From Acetobacter garciniae (GTDB lineage: Bacteria > Pseudomonadota > Alphaproteobacteria > Acetobacterales > Acetobacteraceae): DNA of 64,000 nucleotides. This document shows positions 36,481 through 44,906 of this stretch, in pieces. The notes beneath the pieces are model-generated. The model searched no databases. It had not been told where the DNA came from and saw only the letters and a list, made by a program, of their open reading frames with translations. The first letter of the stretch is position 1; every line of letters starts with the position of its first letter. Where the stretch lies: assembly GCF_017377735.1 (NCBI RefSeq), contig NZ_JAFVMH010000011.1, forward strand, positions 1-64,000, in the 5' to 3' direction. A program made the position numbers and the translations under genes.

Positions 36481-36574
36481 GGCCGGAGACAAGGATGGTG
36501 GGGAGCGGGATTTGAACCCGCGACAGGCGGTTGCCCGCTGCCTTTCCTGTAATCCCACCGGCATTCCCCGGGCC
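36481..36574 (-). ncRNA. YrlA-like Y RNA with tRNA-like module (unit 1)
   Basis: It begins four bases after the Ro60 stop on the minus strand. An outer stem GGCC-(C)-GGGGA pairs with UCUCC-GGCC, with one bulged C. It encloses a tRNA-like module at 36559-36496. That module has acceptor GGUGGG with CCCACC followed by A (so CCA is encoded), T-arm GCGGG-UUCAAAU-CCCGC, and one ACAGG...CCUGU arm with a GCGG-GCAA-CCGC tip in place of D and anticodon arms. There is no anticodon loop, so it is not a normal tRNA. This is the architecture described for YrlA RNAs, which tether Ro60 to nucleases and sit in rsr-yrl-rtcB loci. Confidence 0.75.
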
Positions 36575-36577
36575 TGT

Positions 36578-38134
36578 TCAAAGGGGCTGGGCCATGATCT
36601 GCCCGACCCAGTGTGTGGCCTCCATCCGGCCGGATGCGAATTCGGCCATCTGGTCGAAGGCCGCATCGGAAAAGCCGCCTATATTCAATACATCCTCCCG
36701 TTCGAGCACCTGTGCGGTGCCGTAAGGCTGGATATCGATGCATACGAGGCGCGCTTTCCGGTTACGGGCCTTCAGCTTTGTCCACTCCCGCAGCATGCCT
36801 GTGGGCGTCCCATCGGGCCGTTTATTGCCCCAGGACTGGTTATCCGACACGAACACCACAAGGTCCGGTGCTTCATGCCGGGCGTTGAGCCACGCCAAGG
36901 GGGCCGCGCAATCCGTGCCACCGCCGCCCAGTTCCGCAAGCCGGCGGGCATTGGTCAGGATCGTATCCCGCGGCTCCAGGGCGATGTCCCGCACCTGTTC
37001 CTCGAAGGGCAGGATACGTGCATCCGGGTTGCTGCGCTTGATCGCCGCAGCCACAAGAGCTGCAACATCAATGCACTGCACCGCCGTGGCGGCGCCGCTC
37101 CGGTACCCCGTAACCGGCGAACGCATGGAACTGGACACGTCGGGGCACACCACAACCTGCCCGGCAAACCGGGGCACGTTGGCGACCGCACGCTCCATGG
37201 CGTCATGCAAGGCCTCCCGCAGGGCAGGCGGCACCGCCTTGTTCAGGGCGCGCAGCGTGGCCAGCAACTGGTAGGGCAGGGCCTTGGCCGCCCTGATCCG
37301 TTCCGGGTCGCACAGCACACTCGCCACATGCGCTATGACCGCAGGGTCCGCAAAGGCGCCGTTGCGTGTCAGCATGTTCAGCCCCTGCCGCAGGGTCTGC
37401 CATGAAGCCGTGCGGGCGACAGCACCCCACTGCCCGGGCGTAAGCGGCAGGCTGCCCAGCAACTGGAACGGCACGGCGGGCACCTGTTCCGACACGCCAG
37501 AGCGGAAGGCCAGCAGGTCCTGCACGATGGGCGGCAGGGCCGACACATCGACAGGCCGGTCGATCAGCCACGCATAGAAGGCTTCGCGCTGCGGGTCAGC
37601 CGGACGTGGATGGACCATGCGAATGACATCGGCCAATGACGGTGCATTCCCTACCGACGCTGCCAGAAGCTGCCCGTCGGAGGCACCATTCAACCAGTCC
37701 CGCACCATGGCCTTGGGGCGTGAGCCCAGGGATTTACGCCCGGCCTGTCCAGACCGCATGATCTGCACAAAGGTGCGCAGCACCCGGCCCGATGTCACCA
37801 CCTTGGGGAACGCACGGGCAAACAGCACCGGATCTCGCCCGGACAGAACAGCCAGCAGCAAAGCAGGCGTATCCTTCATGTGCCCCTTGTCCCGCGCATG
37901 GATGGCAGTGCGGGCCAGGAAATCCGGGTTTACGGTGTTGGCCAGTTCGATCAGGGTTCGCGCCTGTGCCTGTGCGTCCTGGTAATAGCCACCGCCGAAA
38001 GTGCCTGTCATGGCAAGCTGGGCGAGCTTATGGGCCGGAGCGAGGTCATAGGCAGGAGCACCTGCCGCGTTACGGGTGTCGGCCTGCGGTGCGAACCGCC
38101 CCCGCAGCGACGCAAACACCGATCGGTTTGCCAT
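36578..38134 (-). CDS. rsr: Ro60/Rsr orthologue (TROVE-domain RNA-binding protein)
   Basis: A 518-residue ring-shaped RNA-binding protein that holds misfolded RNAs and Y RNAs. The TROVE HEAT-repeat ring spans residues ~10-360 (e.g. FLARTAIHARDKGHMKDTPALLL, a hallmark). The C-terminal von Willebrand A domain has an intact MIDAS: VVCPDVSSSM, with VFVSDNQSW later. The start is ATG 38134, with AAAGGAAAC eight to nine bases before it. A GTG eight codons upstream is possible but has no ribosome site. It is divergent from rtcR and co-directional with the Y-RNA units and rtcB, as in enterobacterial rsr-yrl-rtcBA loci. Confidence 0.93.
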   Translation of the reverse strand: MANRSVFASLRGRFAPQADTRNAAGAPAYDLAPAHKLAQLAMTGTFGGGYYQDAQAQARTLIELANTVNPDFLARTAIHARDKGHMKDTPALLLAVLSGRDPVLFARAFPKVVTSGRVLRTFVQIMRSGQAGRKSLGSRPKAMVRDWLNGASDGQLLAASVGNAPSLADVIRMVHPRPADPQREAFYAWLIDRPVDVSALPPIVQDLLAFRSGVSEQVPAVPFQLLGSLPLTPGQWGAVARTASWQTLRQGLNMLTRNGAFADPAVIAHVASVLCDPERIRAAKALPYQLLATLRALNKAVPPALREALHDAMERAVANVPRFAGQVVVCPDVSSSMRSPVTGYRSGAATAVQCIDVAALVAAAIKRSNPDARILPFEEQVRDIALEPRDTILTNARRLAELGGGGTDCAAPLAWLNARHEAPDLVVFVSDNQSWGNKRPDGTPTGMLREWTKLKARNRKARLVCIDIQPYGTAQVLEREDVLNIGGFSDAAFDQMAEFASGRMEATHWVGQIMAQPL

Positions 38135-38250
38135 GGCTTTGTTTCCTTTCTTCGTCACCCCTCTTTTTTGCTAGATGGAAGAGCGAAAAAAAAGAAAAAC
38201 GGCAAATCCCCATAACAGGTTGTTACTAAATGATATTATGAGATTTTCAG

Positions 38251-38266
38251 CGCAAGGGGTGCGCGA
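38251..38266 (-). promoter_or_regulatory. Weak candidate sigma-54 promoter for the Ro60-rtcB operon
   Basis: On the minus strand, TCGCGCACCCCTTGCG has the -24 GC and -12 TTGC at the correct 11-base spacing of TGGCACG-N4-TTGCW, but matches the -24 box poorly. It would start transcription near 38240, about 105 bases before the Ro60 ATG. RtcR loci normally use sigma-54, but the RtcR here lacks the sigma-54 contact motif. Confidence 0.3.
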
Positions 38267-38310
38267 AATATTATATGGATTTATAGGGTTTTATCGTTTT
38301 ATATAAGCGT

Positions 38311-39885
38311 ATGCGTAATGTTGTCATCGGCTTTATCGGCACCGTTCTCGACCAGGGGCGTCGCCGCTCCTGGCGGCCCTCGGTGCAGATCTGTGCCAAC
38401 CCTGAATTCCCGGTCGATCGGCTGGAACTGCTCCATGACCACCGCAACCTGCGGCTGGCCGAGAAGGTGGCGCGTGATATCGTGGCCCTGTCGCCCCAGA
38501 CCGAGGTGCGGCTGGTGGATATGGAACTCGACAACCCGTGGGATTTTCAAGAGGTTTACGGAAAGCTGTACGATTTTGCGGAATCCTACGGCTTTGACGA
38601 AGATCGGGAACATTATTACGTCCACCTGACCACAGGCACCCATGTCGCCCAGATCTGCTGGTTCCTGCTGACGGAAAGCCGCCATATTCCCGCCTGCCTG
38701 CTCCAGAGCGGACCACCGCGCGGGAAGAGCAGCCCCAACAGCACAATCGACATCATCGACCTTGACCTGGCACGCTACAATGCGTTGCAACGCCGCTTCG
38801 AAGCGGCGGCACGTGAACATTCCTACATGCTGCGCGGCGGTATCCCGACCCGGAACGCGGCCTTTCACAGCATGATAGAGCGGCTGGAACAGGTCGTGAC
38901 CCGCTCGGATGAGCCAGTCCTGCTGGTGGGGGAGGCTGGTGTTGGCAAGACCACGCTTGCGCGCCGTATTCATGAACTCAAACTCCAGCGCCGTCGTATC
39001 AAGGGTCGTCTGGTCCAGGTGAACTGTGCCGGATTGCAGGGGCCGCAGGCCATGGCGGCCCTGTTTGGCCAGCGGCGCAACGTGGTGGGGCTTGCGGGCA
39101 CCGAGCGGTCCGGCTTCATCAGCGAGGCCGAAGGCGGCGTGCTGTTCCTCGATAACATCGACCTGCTGCCCCAGGCGGAACAGGGCCTGCTGCTCGATGC
39201 GCTGGAAAGCGGCAGTTACTACCCCGTGGGGTCGGATACCGCGCAGAGCTGCCGCTTTCACCTGATTGCCGCCACCAGCCGTGACCTGTCCGTGTTGGCG
39301 CAGCAGGGCATCATGCGCCCCGACCTGCTGGCGCGACTGGCCTTATGGGTTTTCCACCTTCCGCCATTGCGCAATCGGCGCGAGGATATGGAAGCCGAAC
39401 TGGCGTATGAACTGGAGGAAGCGGAACGGAGCCTGGGGTGCAAGATCGGCTTCAATGTGGATGCAAGGGCACGCTACCTGCATTTTGCCCGTGACCCGGC
39501 CATGGCCTGGACAGGTAATTACCGGGATCTGTCGGCCTCGGCCCGCAGGCTGTGCACCCTTGCCGAACGCGGGCGCATAACCCTGCCCATGGTGGAGGCG
39601 GAAATCACGACCCTGACCCGCCAATGGTCGGCAGTCCAGCGCGACGATGACCTTGCGCTGCTGGCTGAAATCCTGCCCGACCCGGCAGGCGTGGACGAGT
39701 TCGACCGGGCACAACTCGCAGCCGTGGTGCGGGCCTGTCGCGAAGCCTCGTCGCTTTCCGCGGCGGGGCGGCGGCTGTTCGCCGTATCCCGCCAAGGCAA
39801 GGCCAGCCAGAACGACGCGGACCGCCTGCGCAAATATCTTGCCCGTTTTGGCCTGAACTGGGAAATGCTCGCCAGCAGTGCCTGA
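38311..39885 (+). CDS. rtcR: RtcR-type transcriptional regulator with degenerate AAA+ motifs
   Basis: A 524-residue protein. The N-terminal CARF-like RtcR domain (MRNVVIGFIGTVLDQGR, YYVHLTTGTHVAQICWFLL) senses RNA fragments or cyclic-phosphate ends. The central AAA+ domain has Walker A GEAGVGKT at 207-214. Where sigma-54 activators have GAFTGA it reads NVVGLAG (257-263), and Walker B is LFLDN (278-282) instead of LFLDE. A C-terminal Fis-like helix-turn-helix (SLSAAGRRLFAVSRQGK) remains. It is divergent from Ro60. ATP hydrolysis and sigma-54 remodelling are doubtful, so it may act as a repressor or a sigma-70 regulator. Confidence 0.9.
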   Translation: MRNVVIGFIGTVLDQGRRRSWRPSVQICANPEFPVDRLELLHDHRNLRLAEKVARDIVALSPQTEVRLVDMELDNPWDFQEVYGKLYDFAESYGFDEDREHYYVHLTTGTHVAQICWFLLTESRHIPACLLQSGPPRGKSSPNSTIDIIDLDLARYNALQRRFEAAAREHSYMLRGGIPTRNAAFHSMIERLEQVVTRSDEPVLLVGEAGVGKTTLARRIHELKLQRRRIKGRLVQVNCAGLQGPQAMAALFGQRRNVVGLAGTERSGFISEAEGGVLFLDNIDLLPQAEQGLLLDALESGSYYPVGSDTAQSCRFHLIAATSRDLSVLAQQGIMRPDLLARLALWVFHLPPLRNRREDMEAELAYELEEAERSLGCKIGFNVDARARYLHFARDPAMAWTGNYRDLSASARRLCTLAERGRITLPMVEAEITTLTRQWSAVQRDDDLALLAEILPDPAGVDEFDRAQLAAVVRACREASSLSAAGRRLFAVSRQGKASQNDADRLRKYLARFGLNWEMLASSA

Positions 39886-40325
39886 ACGCACCCGCCGTCG
39901 GGTTCGGCACCAAAAGGGAAAAGGCAAACAGGGTGGGGCAAGTTCACCGGCGGGTTTTCCTCCCCTTGCGTGGACCGATATAATCAGTATACTGATTATA
40001 TCGCATGAGTTACGATGATGGGCGTGGGTTTCAGCGTCGTATCCGATAAAGAGGATGCCATGCCCGGTCGAAGAGGAAGCGCCATGAAATCATGGAGATC
40101 GCATCATTATGGCATGGACGGGTTCATGGAAGGCGGGGGAGCCGTATGTGCCTGCATCCTGCTCCATCAGAACACCGTGTGCGTTGCAACTGCCGACATC
40201 TCATGATGCTGCCGAACGAACGTAAAACCAGGACCTGTCCAGGCAAAATGGGTGAGTGCTACCCGAAATCCATTTCGGCAACTGGAGCTTTGTCCATCCT
40301 AGAACCTAAGCTTGAGGGATAGCTG
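39886..40325. other. Intergenic region between rtcR and the monooxygenase gene
   Basis: 440 bp. It contains the 28-bp palindrome at 39976-40003 (listed separately). A short open frame at 40015-40206 has unusual composition and no recognisable domain, and I do not call it. AGGGATAG before 40326 is the ribosome site of the monooxygenase. Confidence 0.45.
39976..40003. promoter_or_regulatory. Perfect 28-bp palindrome, probable operator
   Basis: CGATATAATCAGTA is followed immediately by its exact reverse complement. It is AT-rich in a GC-rich setting, 90 bp after rtcR and 320 bp before the monooxygenase. A GntR/MarR-type operator or a mobile-element end are both possible. No adjacent regulator gene is visible to pair it with. 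Confidence 0.55.
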
Positions 40326-41648
40326 ATGACCAATAAAATGCTGCGTCTCGCACTCTTTCTTTTTCCCGGGCAACATCTGGGGGCCTGGCGCCTGCCCGAT
40401 GCCATTCCGGAAATAGATCTTGGAATCGAGCATTACGTCCGGGCGGCCCAGCTTGCCGAACAAGCGAAGATGGACGCCATTTTCTTTGAAGATCAGGCGG
40501 CTGTACCGCGTAGTAATGAGATCTTGAAAGGCGATACTTACGGCGCTGCCAATCCACGCTCGATCCATTTCGATCCCATGATGCTCCTGCCTGCCCTGGC
40601 CATGAAGACCACGCATCTCGGTCTTGCCGCCACATCGACCACAACGTTCAACGAACCCTATAATGTGGCGCGTCGGTTTGCCTCCATCGATTTTATCAGT
40701 AACGGGCGTGCTGGCTGGAATCTGGTCACATCGTTCAATGAAAGCGAGGCCCAGAATTTTGGTCTCGACGCACATATGCAGCACGGCGCGCGCTATGAAC
40801 GTGCCAGCGAGTTCGTCGATGTCGTGACCGGGCTTTGGGACAGCTGGGAAAAAGGGGCGATAACCCGGGATAAGGAGAGGGGTGTTTATTTTGATGTCAA
40901 CAAAATGCATTTCCTCCAGCATGAAGGAAAATTCTTCAAGGTCCGTGGACCGCTGACAATGGACAAGAGCCCGCAGGGCAGGCCCGTGATCCTGCAGGCC
41001 GGGGCGTCCGAACCCGGGCGGGAACTGGCGGCCCGGACGGCCGACGTCATCTTCACCCTGCAAACGGATATCGCCGAAAGCCGTTTATTCCGCGAGGATA
41101 TTCGCAAGCGCGCCGTACGTTTCGGTCGTGATCCGGACAAGATCAAGGTGCTGCCCGGCATTACGCCCATTGTCGGGAAGACGGACCAGGATGCCGCAGA
41201 CTTCAGGGAACGCATGAAGAATCTCATTCCCGAAGACCTGGCGATTACGCATCTCATGCCCCATTCCGGCGGCATAAACTTCCGCGACTATGATCTTAAC
41301 GGCCCGATGCCCGAACTGCCCGACACCAATAACGGCAAATCGCATCGCGCGGCAATCATGGCGCTGGCCCGTCGCGGAAACCTGTCCATTATCGAGACAG
41401 CCCGCACGTTTGCCGAAGGCAGCTACATGAAAATGGTGGGATCGCCGACCACCATCGCCGACACGATGCAGGAATGGCTTGAAGCCGATGCCTGCGATGG
41501 TTTTCTGGCCGTGCCCACTCACTTCCCCGCCGGTGTGGAAGACTTCACCACCCTTGTCGTGCCGGAACTGCAGCGCCGTGGCCTGTTCCGCAAGGATTAC
41601 GAGGGCAGGAATTTCCGTGAAAACCTGGGGGTTGAAACCTATAGCTGA
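40326..41648 (+). CDS. NtaA/SnaA/DszA-type FMN-dependent monooxygenase (LLM class)
   Basis: A 440-residue bacterial luciferase-like (beta/alpha)8 monooxygenase using reduced FMN from a partner reductase. Family signatures are AAQLAEQAKMDAIFFEDQAAV, STTFNEPYNVARRFASIDFISNGRAGWN, and QAGASEPGRELAARTADVIFT. Relatives oxidise nitrilotriacetate (NtaA), dibenzothiophene sulfone (DszA), pristinamycin (SnaA) or dimethylsulfide (DmoA). The substrate cannot be fixed from sequence, and no reductase is adjacent. The SfnB-like flavoprotein at 29.7 kb and this gene suggest organosulfur or amine use. Confidence 0.9.
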   Translation: MTNKMLRLALFLFPGQHLGAWRLPDAIPEIDLGIEHYVRAAQLAEQAKMDAIFFEDQAAVPRSNEILKGDTYGAANPRSIHFDPMMLLPALAMKTTHLGLAATSTTTFNEPYNVARRFASIDFISNGRAGWNLVTSFNESEAQNFGLDAHMQHGARYERASEFVDVVTGLWDSWEKGAITRDKERGVYFDVNKMHFLQHEGKFFKVRGPLTMDKSPQGRPVILQAGASEPGRELAARTADVIFTLQTDIAESRLFREDIRKRAVRFGRDPDKIKVLPGITPIVGKTDQDAADFRERMKNLIPEDLAITHLMPHSGGINFRDYDLNGPMPELPDTNNGKSHRAAIMALARRGNLSIIETARTFAEGSYMKMVGSPTTIADTMQEWLEADACDGFLAVPTHFPAGVEDFTTLVVPELQRRGLFRKDYEGRNFRENLGVETYS

Positions 41649-41704
41649 CATCTGGACCTGTCGCGCGCAGGCGCTAAGATCGGCCTGATCGCGGCAGGAC
41701 GGAT

Positions 41705-42538
41705 ATGAACTTTGTGACGACACCTCTCCAGCGTGCAAGAGGTCAATTCGGGTTGGAGGTCAGGGCTTTCGGGCCACGGACCCGCATGGCCGATCTGGTA
41801 CAGGGGGGCTGTTGTCGCCTGCTTTTTCCGCGCGTAGCGGGGCAGGGGCTGGAAGCGGCGACAGTCAATATATCGGGCGGAATTGCGGCGGGAGACCATA
41901 TTGAAGGCCGCCTTGCCTGCGGTGAGGGAACAGACCTTGTGGTGACATCCCAGGCCGCTGAACGGATCTATCGTGCCCGCGCGGGGGATACGGCAGCGCA
42001 GATGGCGGTGTCGTGCCATGTCGGGGCGCAGGCCCGGCTTGAATGGCTGCCGCATGGCACGATCTTTTTCGATGGCAGCCGCCTGCATCGCCACATGCAG
42101 GTGGACATGGCCGCATCCTCCACCTTCCTGTTTGTAGAAAGCCGGATATTCGGGCGCAGGGGCTCGGGCGAGCATTTGTCTGACCTGGCCGTGCGTGACC
42201 GCCTGTCCATCCGGCGTGATGGCAGACTGCTGCTTGAAGACATGCTGCGGCTGGAAAGCGCGGATGTGGCGAGCCTGCTGGCGCAGCCTGCGATTGCGGG
42301 CGGGCAAGGGGCGGTGGCGACACTGGTGCTGGTCAGCCCGCAGGCCATGGATCTTTTGCCGGCCCTGCGCGCCCGGTTGACGGAACCCGAATGCGTGGGG
42401 TTTGCGGCTTCCGCCTGGAATGGCATGCTGGTGGTCAGGGGAATGGCGCAGGGCGGCTGGCCTCTGGAAGTCGCGTTGCGGCATATCCTGCCCGTGTTGC
42501 GGAACGGCCGGCCCCTGCCTTCCACATGGCGGTCATGA
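41705..42538 (+). CDS. ureD: Urease accessory protein UreD
   Basis: A 277-residue scaffold of the urease maturation complex (UreDFG), channelling nickel to the apo-urease. Typical segments are VQGGCCRLLFPRV, NISGGIAAGDHIEGRLACG, VVTSQAAERIYRA, and RLEWLPHGTIFFDGSRLHRHMQVDM. It is the first gene of ureDABCEFG and begins 56 bp after the monooxygenase. Length matches the family. Confidence 0.95.
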   Translation: MNFVTTPLQRARGQFGLEVRAFGPRTRMADLVQGGCCRLLFPRVAGQGLEAATVNISGGIAAGDHIEGRLACGEGTDLVVTSQAAERIYRARAGDTAAQMAVSCHVGAQARLEWLPHGTIFFDGSRLHRHMQVDMAASSTFLFVESRIFGRRGSGEHLSDLAVRDRLSIRRDGRLLLEDMLRLESADVASLLAQPAIAGGQGAVATLVLVSPQAMDLLPALRARLTEPECVGFAASAWNGMLVVRGMAQGGWPLEVALRHILPVLRNGRPLPSTWRS

Positions 42539-42572
42539 CGGGTAAAGGCACATGGGAACGGATCGATAAGAC

Positions 42573-42875
42573 ATGAAGTTGACACCGCGGGAAAAAGACA
42601 AGCTGCTCATTTCCATGGCGGCCATGGTGGCGCGGCGCAGGCTGGAACGTGGCGTGCGCCTGAACTACCCTGAAGCCGTCGCCCTGATTACAGACCACGT
42701 GGTGGAAGGTGCGCGCGACGGGTTGAGCGTGGCCGAGCTGATGGCCAGCGGCGGCCATGTGCTGACCCGCGCGCAGGTCATGCCCGGCGTTGCCGAGATG
42801 ATCCACGATGTGCAGGTGGAGGCAACTTTTCCCGATGGGACAAAACTGGTGACCGTTCATGACCCGATACGCTGA
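42573..42875 (+). CDS. ureA: Urease subunit gamma
   Basis: A 100-residue structural subunit of the UreABC heterotrimer in the cytoplasm. [23 protein letters not shown] and [25 protein letters not shown] are diagnostic; the tail [19 protein letters not shown] is complete. Its last 17 bases overlap the start of ureB in another frame, a common coupling in urease operons. Confidence 0.97.
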   Translation: MKLTPREKDKLLISMAAMVARRRLERGVRLNYPEAVALITDHVVEGARDGLSVAELMASGGHVLTRAQVMPGVAEMIHDVQVEATFPDGTKLVTVHDPIR

Positions 42876-43203
42876 TCCCTTGCCCGAAGGGGCCATACCC
42901 GGGGAAACCCTGCCTGCCAGTGGCGATATTACCCTGAATGAAGGCCAGCCCCGCCGCGTGCTGCGTGTCACCAATACGGGCGATCGTCCGGTGCAGGTTG
43001 GCAGCCACTACCACTTTGCCGAGGCCAATCCCGCCCTGCATTTCGACCGGTCGCAGGCCCTGGGCTGGCGGCTGGACGTGCCATCGGGCGGTGCTGTGCG
43101 TTTCGAACCGGGGCAGGAGCGGGACGTGACCTTGGTGCCCCTGCGCGGACTGCGGCGTGTGATCGGCTTTCGGGGCGACGTGATGGGGAAGGTGGATCAA
43201 TGA
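42859..43203 (+). CDS. ureB: Urease subunit beta
   Basis: A 114-residue subunit. [20 protein letters not shown] opens the domain, and [18 protein letters not shown] and GALRFEPGQ-like text ([15 protein letters not shown]) are conserved; it ends [12 protein letters not shown]. It overlaps ureA by 17 bp and ureC by four (ATGA), ensuring equal synthesis of the three subunits. Confidence 0.96.
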   Translation: MTRYADPLPEGAIPGETLPASGDITLNEGQPRRVLRVTNTGDRPVQVGSHYHFAEANPALHFDRSQALGWRLDVPSGGAVRFEPGQERDVTLVPLRGLRRVIGFRGDVMGKVDQ

Positions 43204-44906
43204 CCCGTCTGACACGGCATGATTACGCTGGCCAGTTCGGCCCCACCACGGGGGATCGGGTGCGCCTGGCCGATACGAACCTGCTGGTGCAGGTGGAAAA
43301 GGACTTTACCACCTATGGCGAGGAAGTGCGTTTTGGCGGTGGCAAGACCATTCGCGATGGCATGGGGCAGTCCCAGGTCACGCGGGCGGAAGGGGCTGCG
43401 GATACCGTCATTACCAATGCGCTGATCATCGACCATTGGGGGATCGTCAAGGCGGATGTGGCCCTGCGCGATGGGCGGATCGCGGGAATAGGCAAGGCGG
43501 GCAATCCCGATATCCAGCCTGGCGTGGACATTATAATCGGACCGGGCACGGAAATTATCGCCGCCGAAGGCAAGATACTGACCGCTGGCGGCATTGACAG
43601 CCATATCCATTTCATCTGCCCCCAGCAGATAGAGGAAGCCCTGGCATCGGGCATCACCACCATGTTGGGCGGTGGCACGGGGCCTGCCACGGGCACCGCC
43701 GCCACCACCTGCACGCCCGGGCCGTGGCATCTGGCCCGCATGTTGCAGGCGGCGGATGCCTTCCCGGTCAACCTGGCTTTCGCGGGCAAAGGCAATGCGT
43801 CCCGCCCCGAAGGGCTGGAGGAAATGGTGCGCGCAGGCGCGTGCTGCCTGAAACTGCACGAGGACTGGGGCTCAACCCCTGCGGCCATCGACTGCTGCCT
43901 GGGCGTTGCCGACAGGATGGACGTGCAGGTCATGATCCATACCGACACGCTGAACGAAAGCGGGTTTGTGGAAGATACGATCGCGGCCTTCCGGGGGCGG
44001 ACCATCCATGCCTTTCATACGGAAGGGGCGGGCGGGGGACATGCGCCCGATATCATCCGCGTGGCGGGCCTGCCCAACGTGCTGCCATCTTCCACCAACC
44101 CCACGCGGCCCTTTACGCGCAATACGCTTGACGAGCATCTGGATATGCTCATGGTCTGCCATCACCTTGACCCAAGGGTGCCCGAGGATATCGCCTTTGC
44201 CGAAAGCCGTATCCGGCGGGAGACCATAGCGGCCGAGGATATTTTTCATGACATGGGCGTGCTGTCCATGATGTCTTCGGACAGCCAGGCCATGGGGCGG
44301 GTGGGCGAAGTGCCCCTGCGCACATGGCAGACGGCCCACAAGATGAAGCTCCAGCGCGGTGCATTGCCGGGGGACGGTGCTGCGGATAACAACCGCGTCA
44401 AGCGCTATATCGCGAAATATACCATCAACCCGGCCATAGCCCATGGTCTCTCGCACGAGGTCGGGTCCATCGCCGTGGGCAGGCTGGCCGATCTTGTTCT
44501 GTGGGACCCCGCCTTTTTTGGCGTCAAGCCCGATCTGGTCATCAAGGGTGGGGCCATCGCCTATGCCATGATGGGTGATCCCAATGCCTCCATCCCCACG
44601 CCGCAACCCGTACACGGGCGCATGATGTTCGGTGGCTACGGCGGGGCGTTGACGCATACGAGCCTGACATTCGTATCAAAGGCAGCGCTTGAGGACGATA
44701 TCGGCCGCAAGCTGGGCCTGCACAAACGTCTTTCCGCCGTGTCCGATACGCGTGGCGGCATTGGCAAGTCCAGCATGATCCACAACGACGCCATGCCGCA
44801 GATCGAGGTGGACCCCGAAACCTATGAAGTCCGCGCCGATGGCGTGCTGCTGACATGCGAACCCGCCGAGATCCTGCCCATGGCCCAAAGGTATTTCCTG
44901 TTCTGA
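43200..44906 (+). CDS. ureC: Urease subunit alpha (catalytic)
   Basis: A 568-residue amidohydrolase-fold enzyme that hydrolyses urea to ammonia and carbamate at a di-nickel centre. All ligands are present: His135 and His137 ([12 protein letters not shown]), the carbamylated Lys218 ([10 protein letters not shown]), His247 ([11 protein letters not shown]), His273 ([11 protein letters not shown]), and Asp361 ([10 protein letters not shown]). The active-site flap Cys320-His321 is in [10 protein letters not shown]. Full length and intact, so the enzyme should be functional when matured. Confidence 0.98.
   Translation: MTRLTRHDYAGQFGPTTGDRVRLADTNLLVQVEKDFTTYGEEVRFGGGKTIRDGMGQSQVTRAEGAADTVITNALIIDHWGIVKADVALRDGRIAGIGKAGNPDIQPGVDIIIGPGTEIIAAEGKILTAGGIDSHIHFICPQQIEEALASGITTMLGGGTGPATGTAATTCTPGPWHLARMLQAADAFPVNLAFAGKGNASRPEGLEEMVRAGACCLKLHEDWGSTPAAIDCCLGVADRMDVQVMIHTDTLNESGFVEDTIAAFRGRTIHAFHTEGAGGGHAPDIIRVAGLPNVLPSSTNPTRPFTRNTLDEHLDMLMVCHHLDPRVPEDIAFAESRIRRETIAAEDIFHDMGVLSMMSSDSQAMGRVGEVPLRTWQTAHKMKLQRGALPGDGAADNNRVKRYIAKYTINPAIAHGLSHEVGSIAVGRLADLVLWDPAFFGVKPDLVIKGGAIAYAMMGDPNASIPTPQPVHGRMMFGGYGGALTHTSLTFVSKAALEDDIGRKLGLHKRLSAVSDTRGGIGKSSMIHNDAMPQIEVDPETYEVRADGVLLTCEPAEILPMAQRYFLF

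Noticed and set aside
36496-36559. A normal tRNA gene
   Set aside because: It has acceptor, T-arm and CCA, but a single continuous arm replaces D and anticodon arms and no anticodon loop can be drawn. It fits a Y RNA tRNA-like module better.
40015-40206. Small frame of 63 codons after the 28-bp palindrome
   Set aside because: No domain, odd composition and no convincing ribosome site. It could be real, but I cannot support it.
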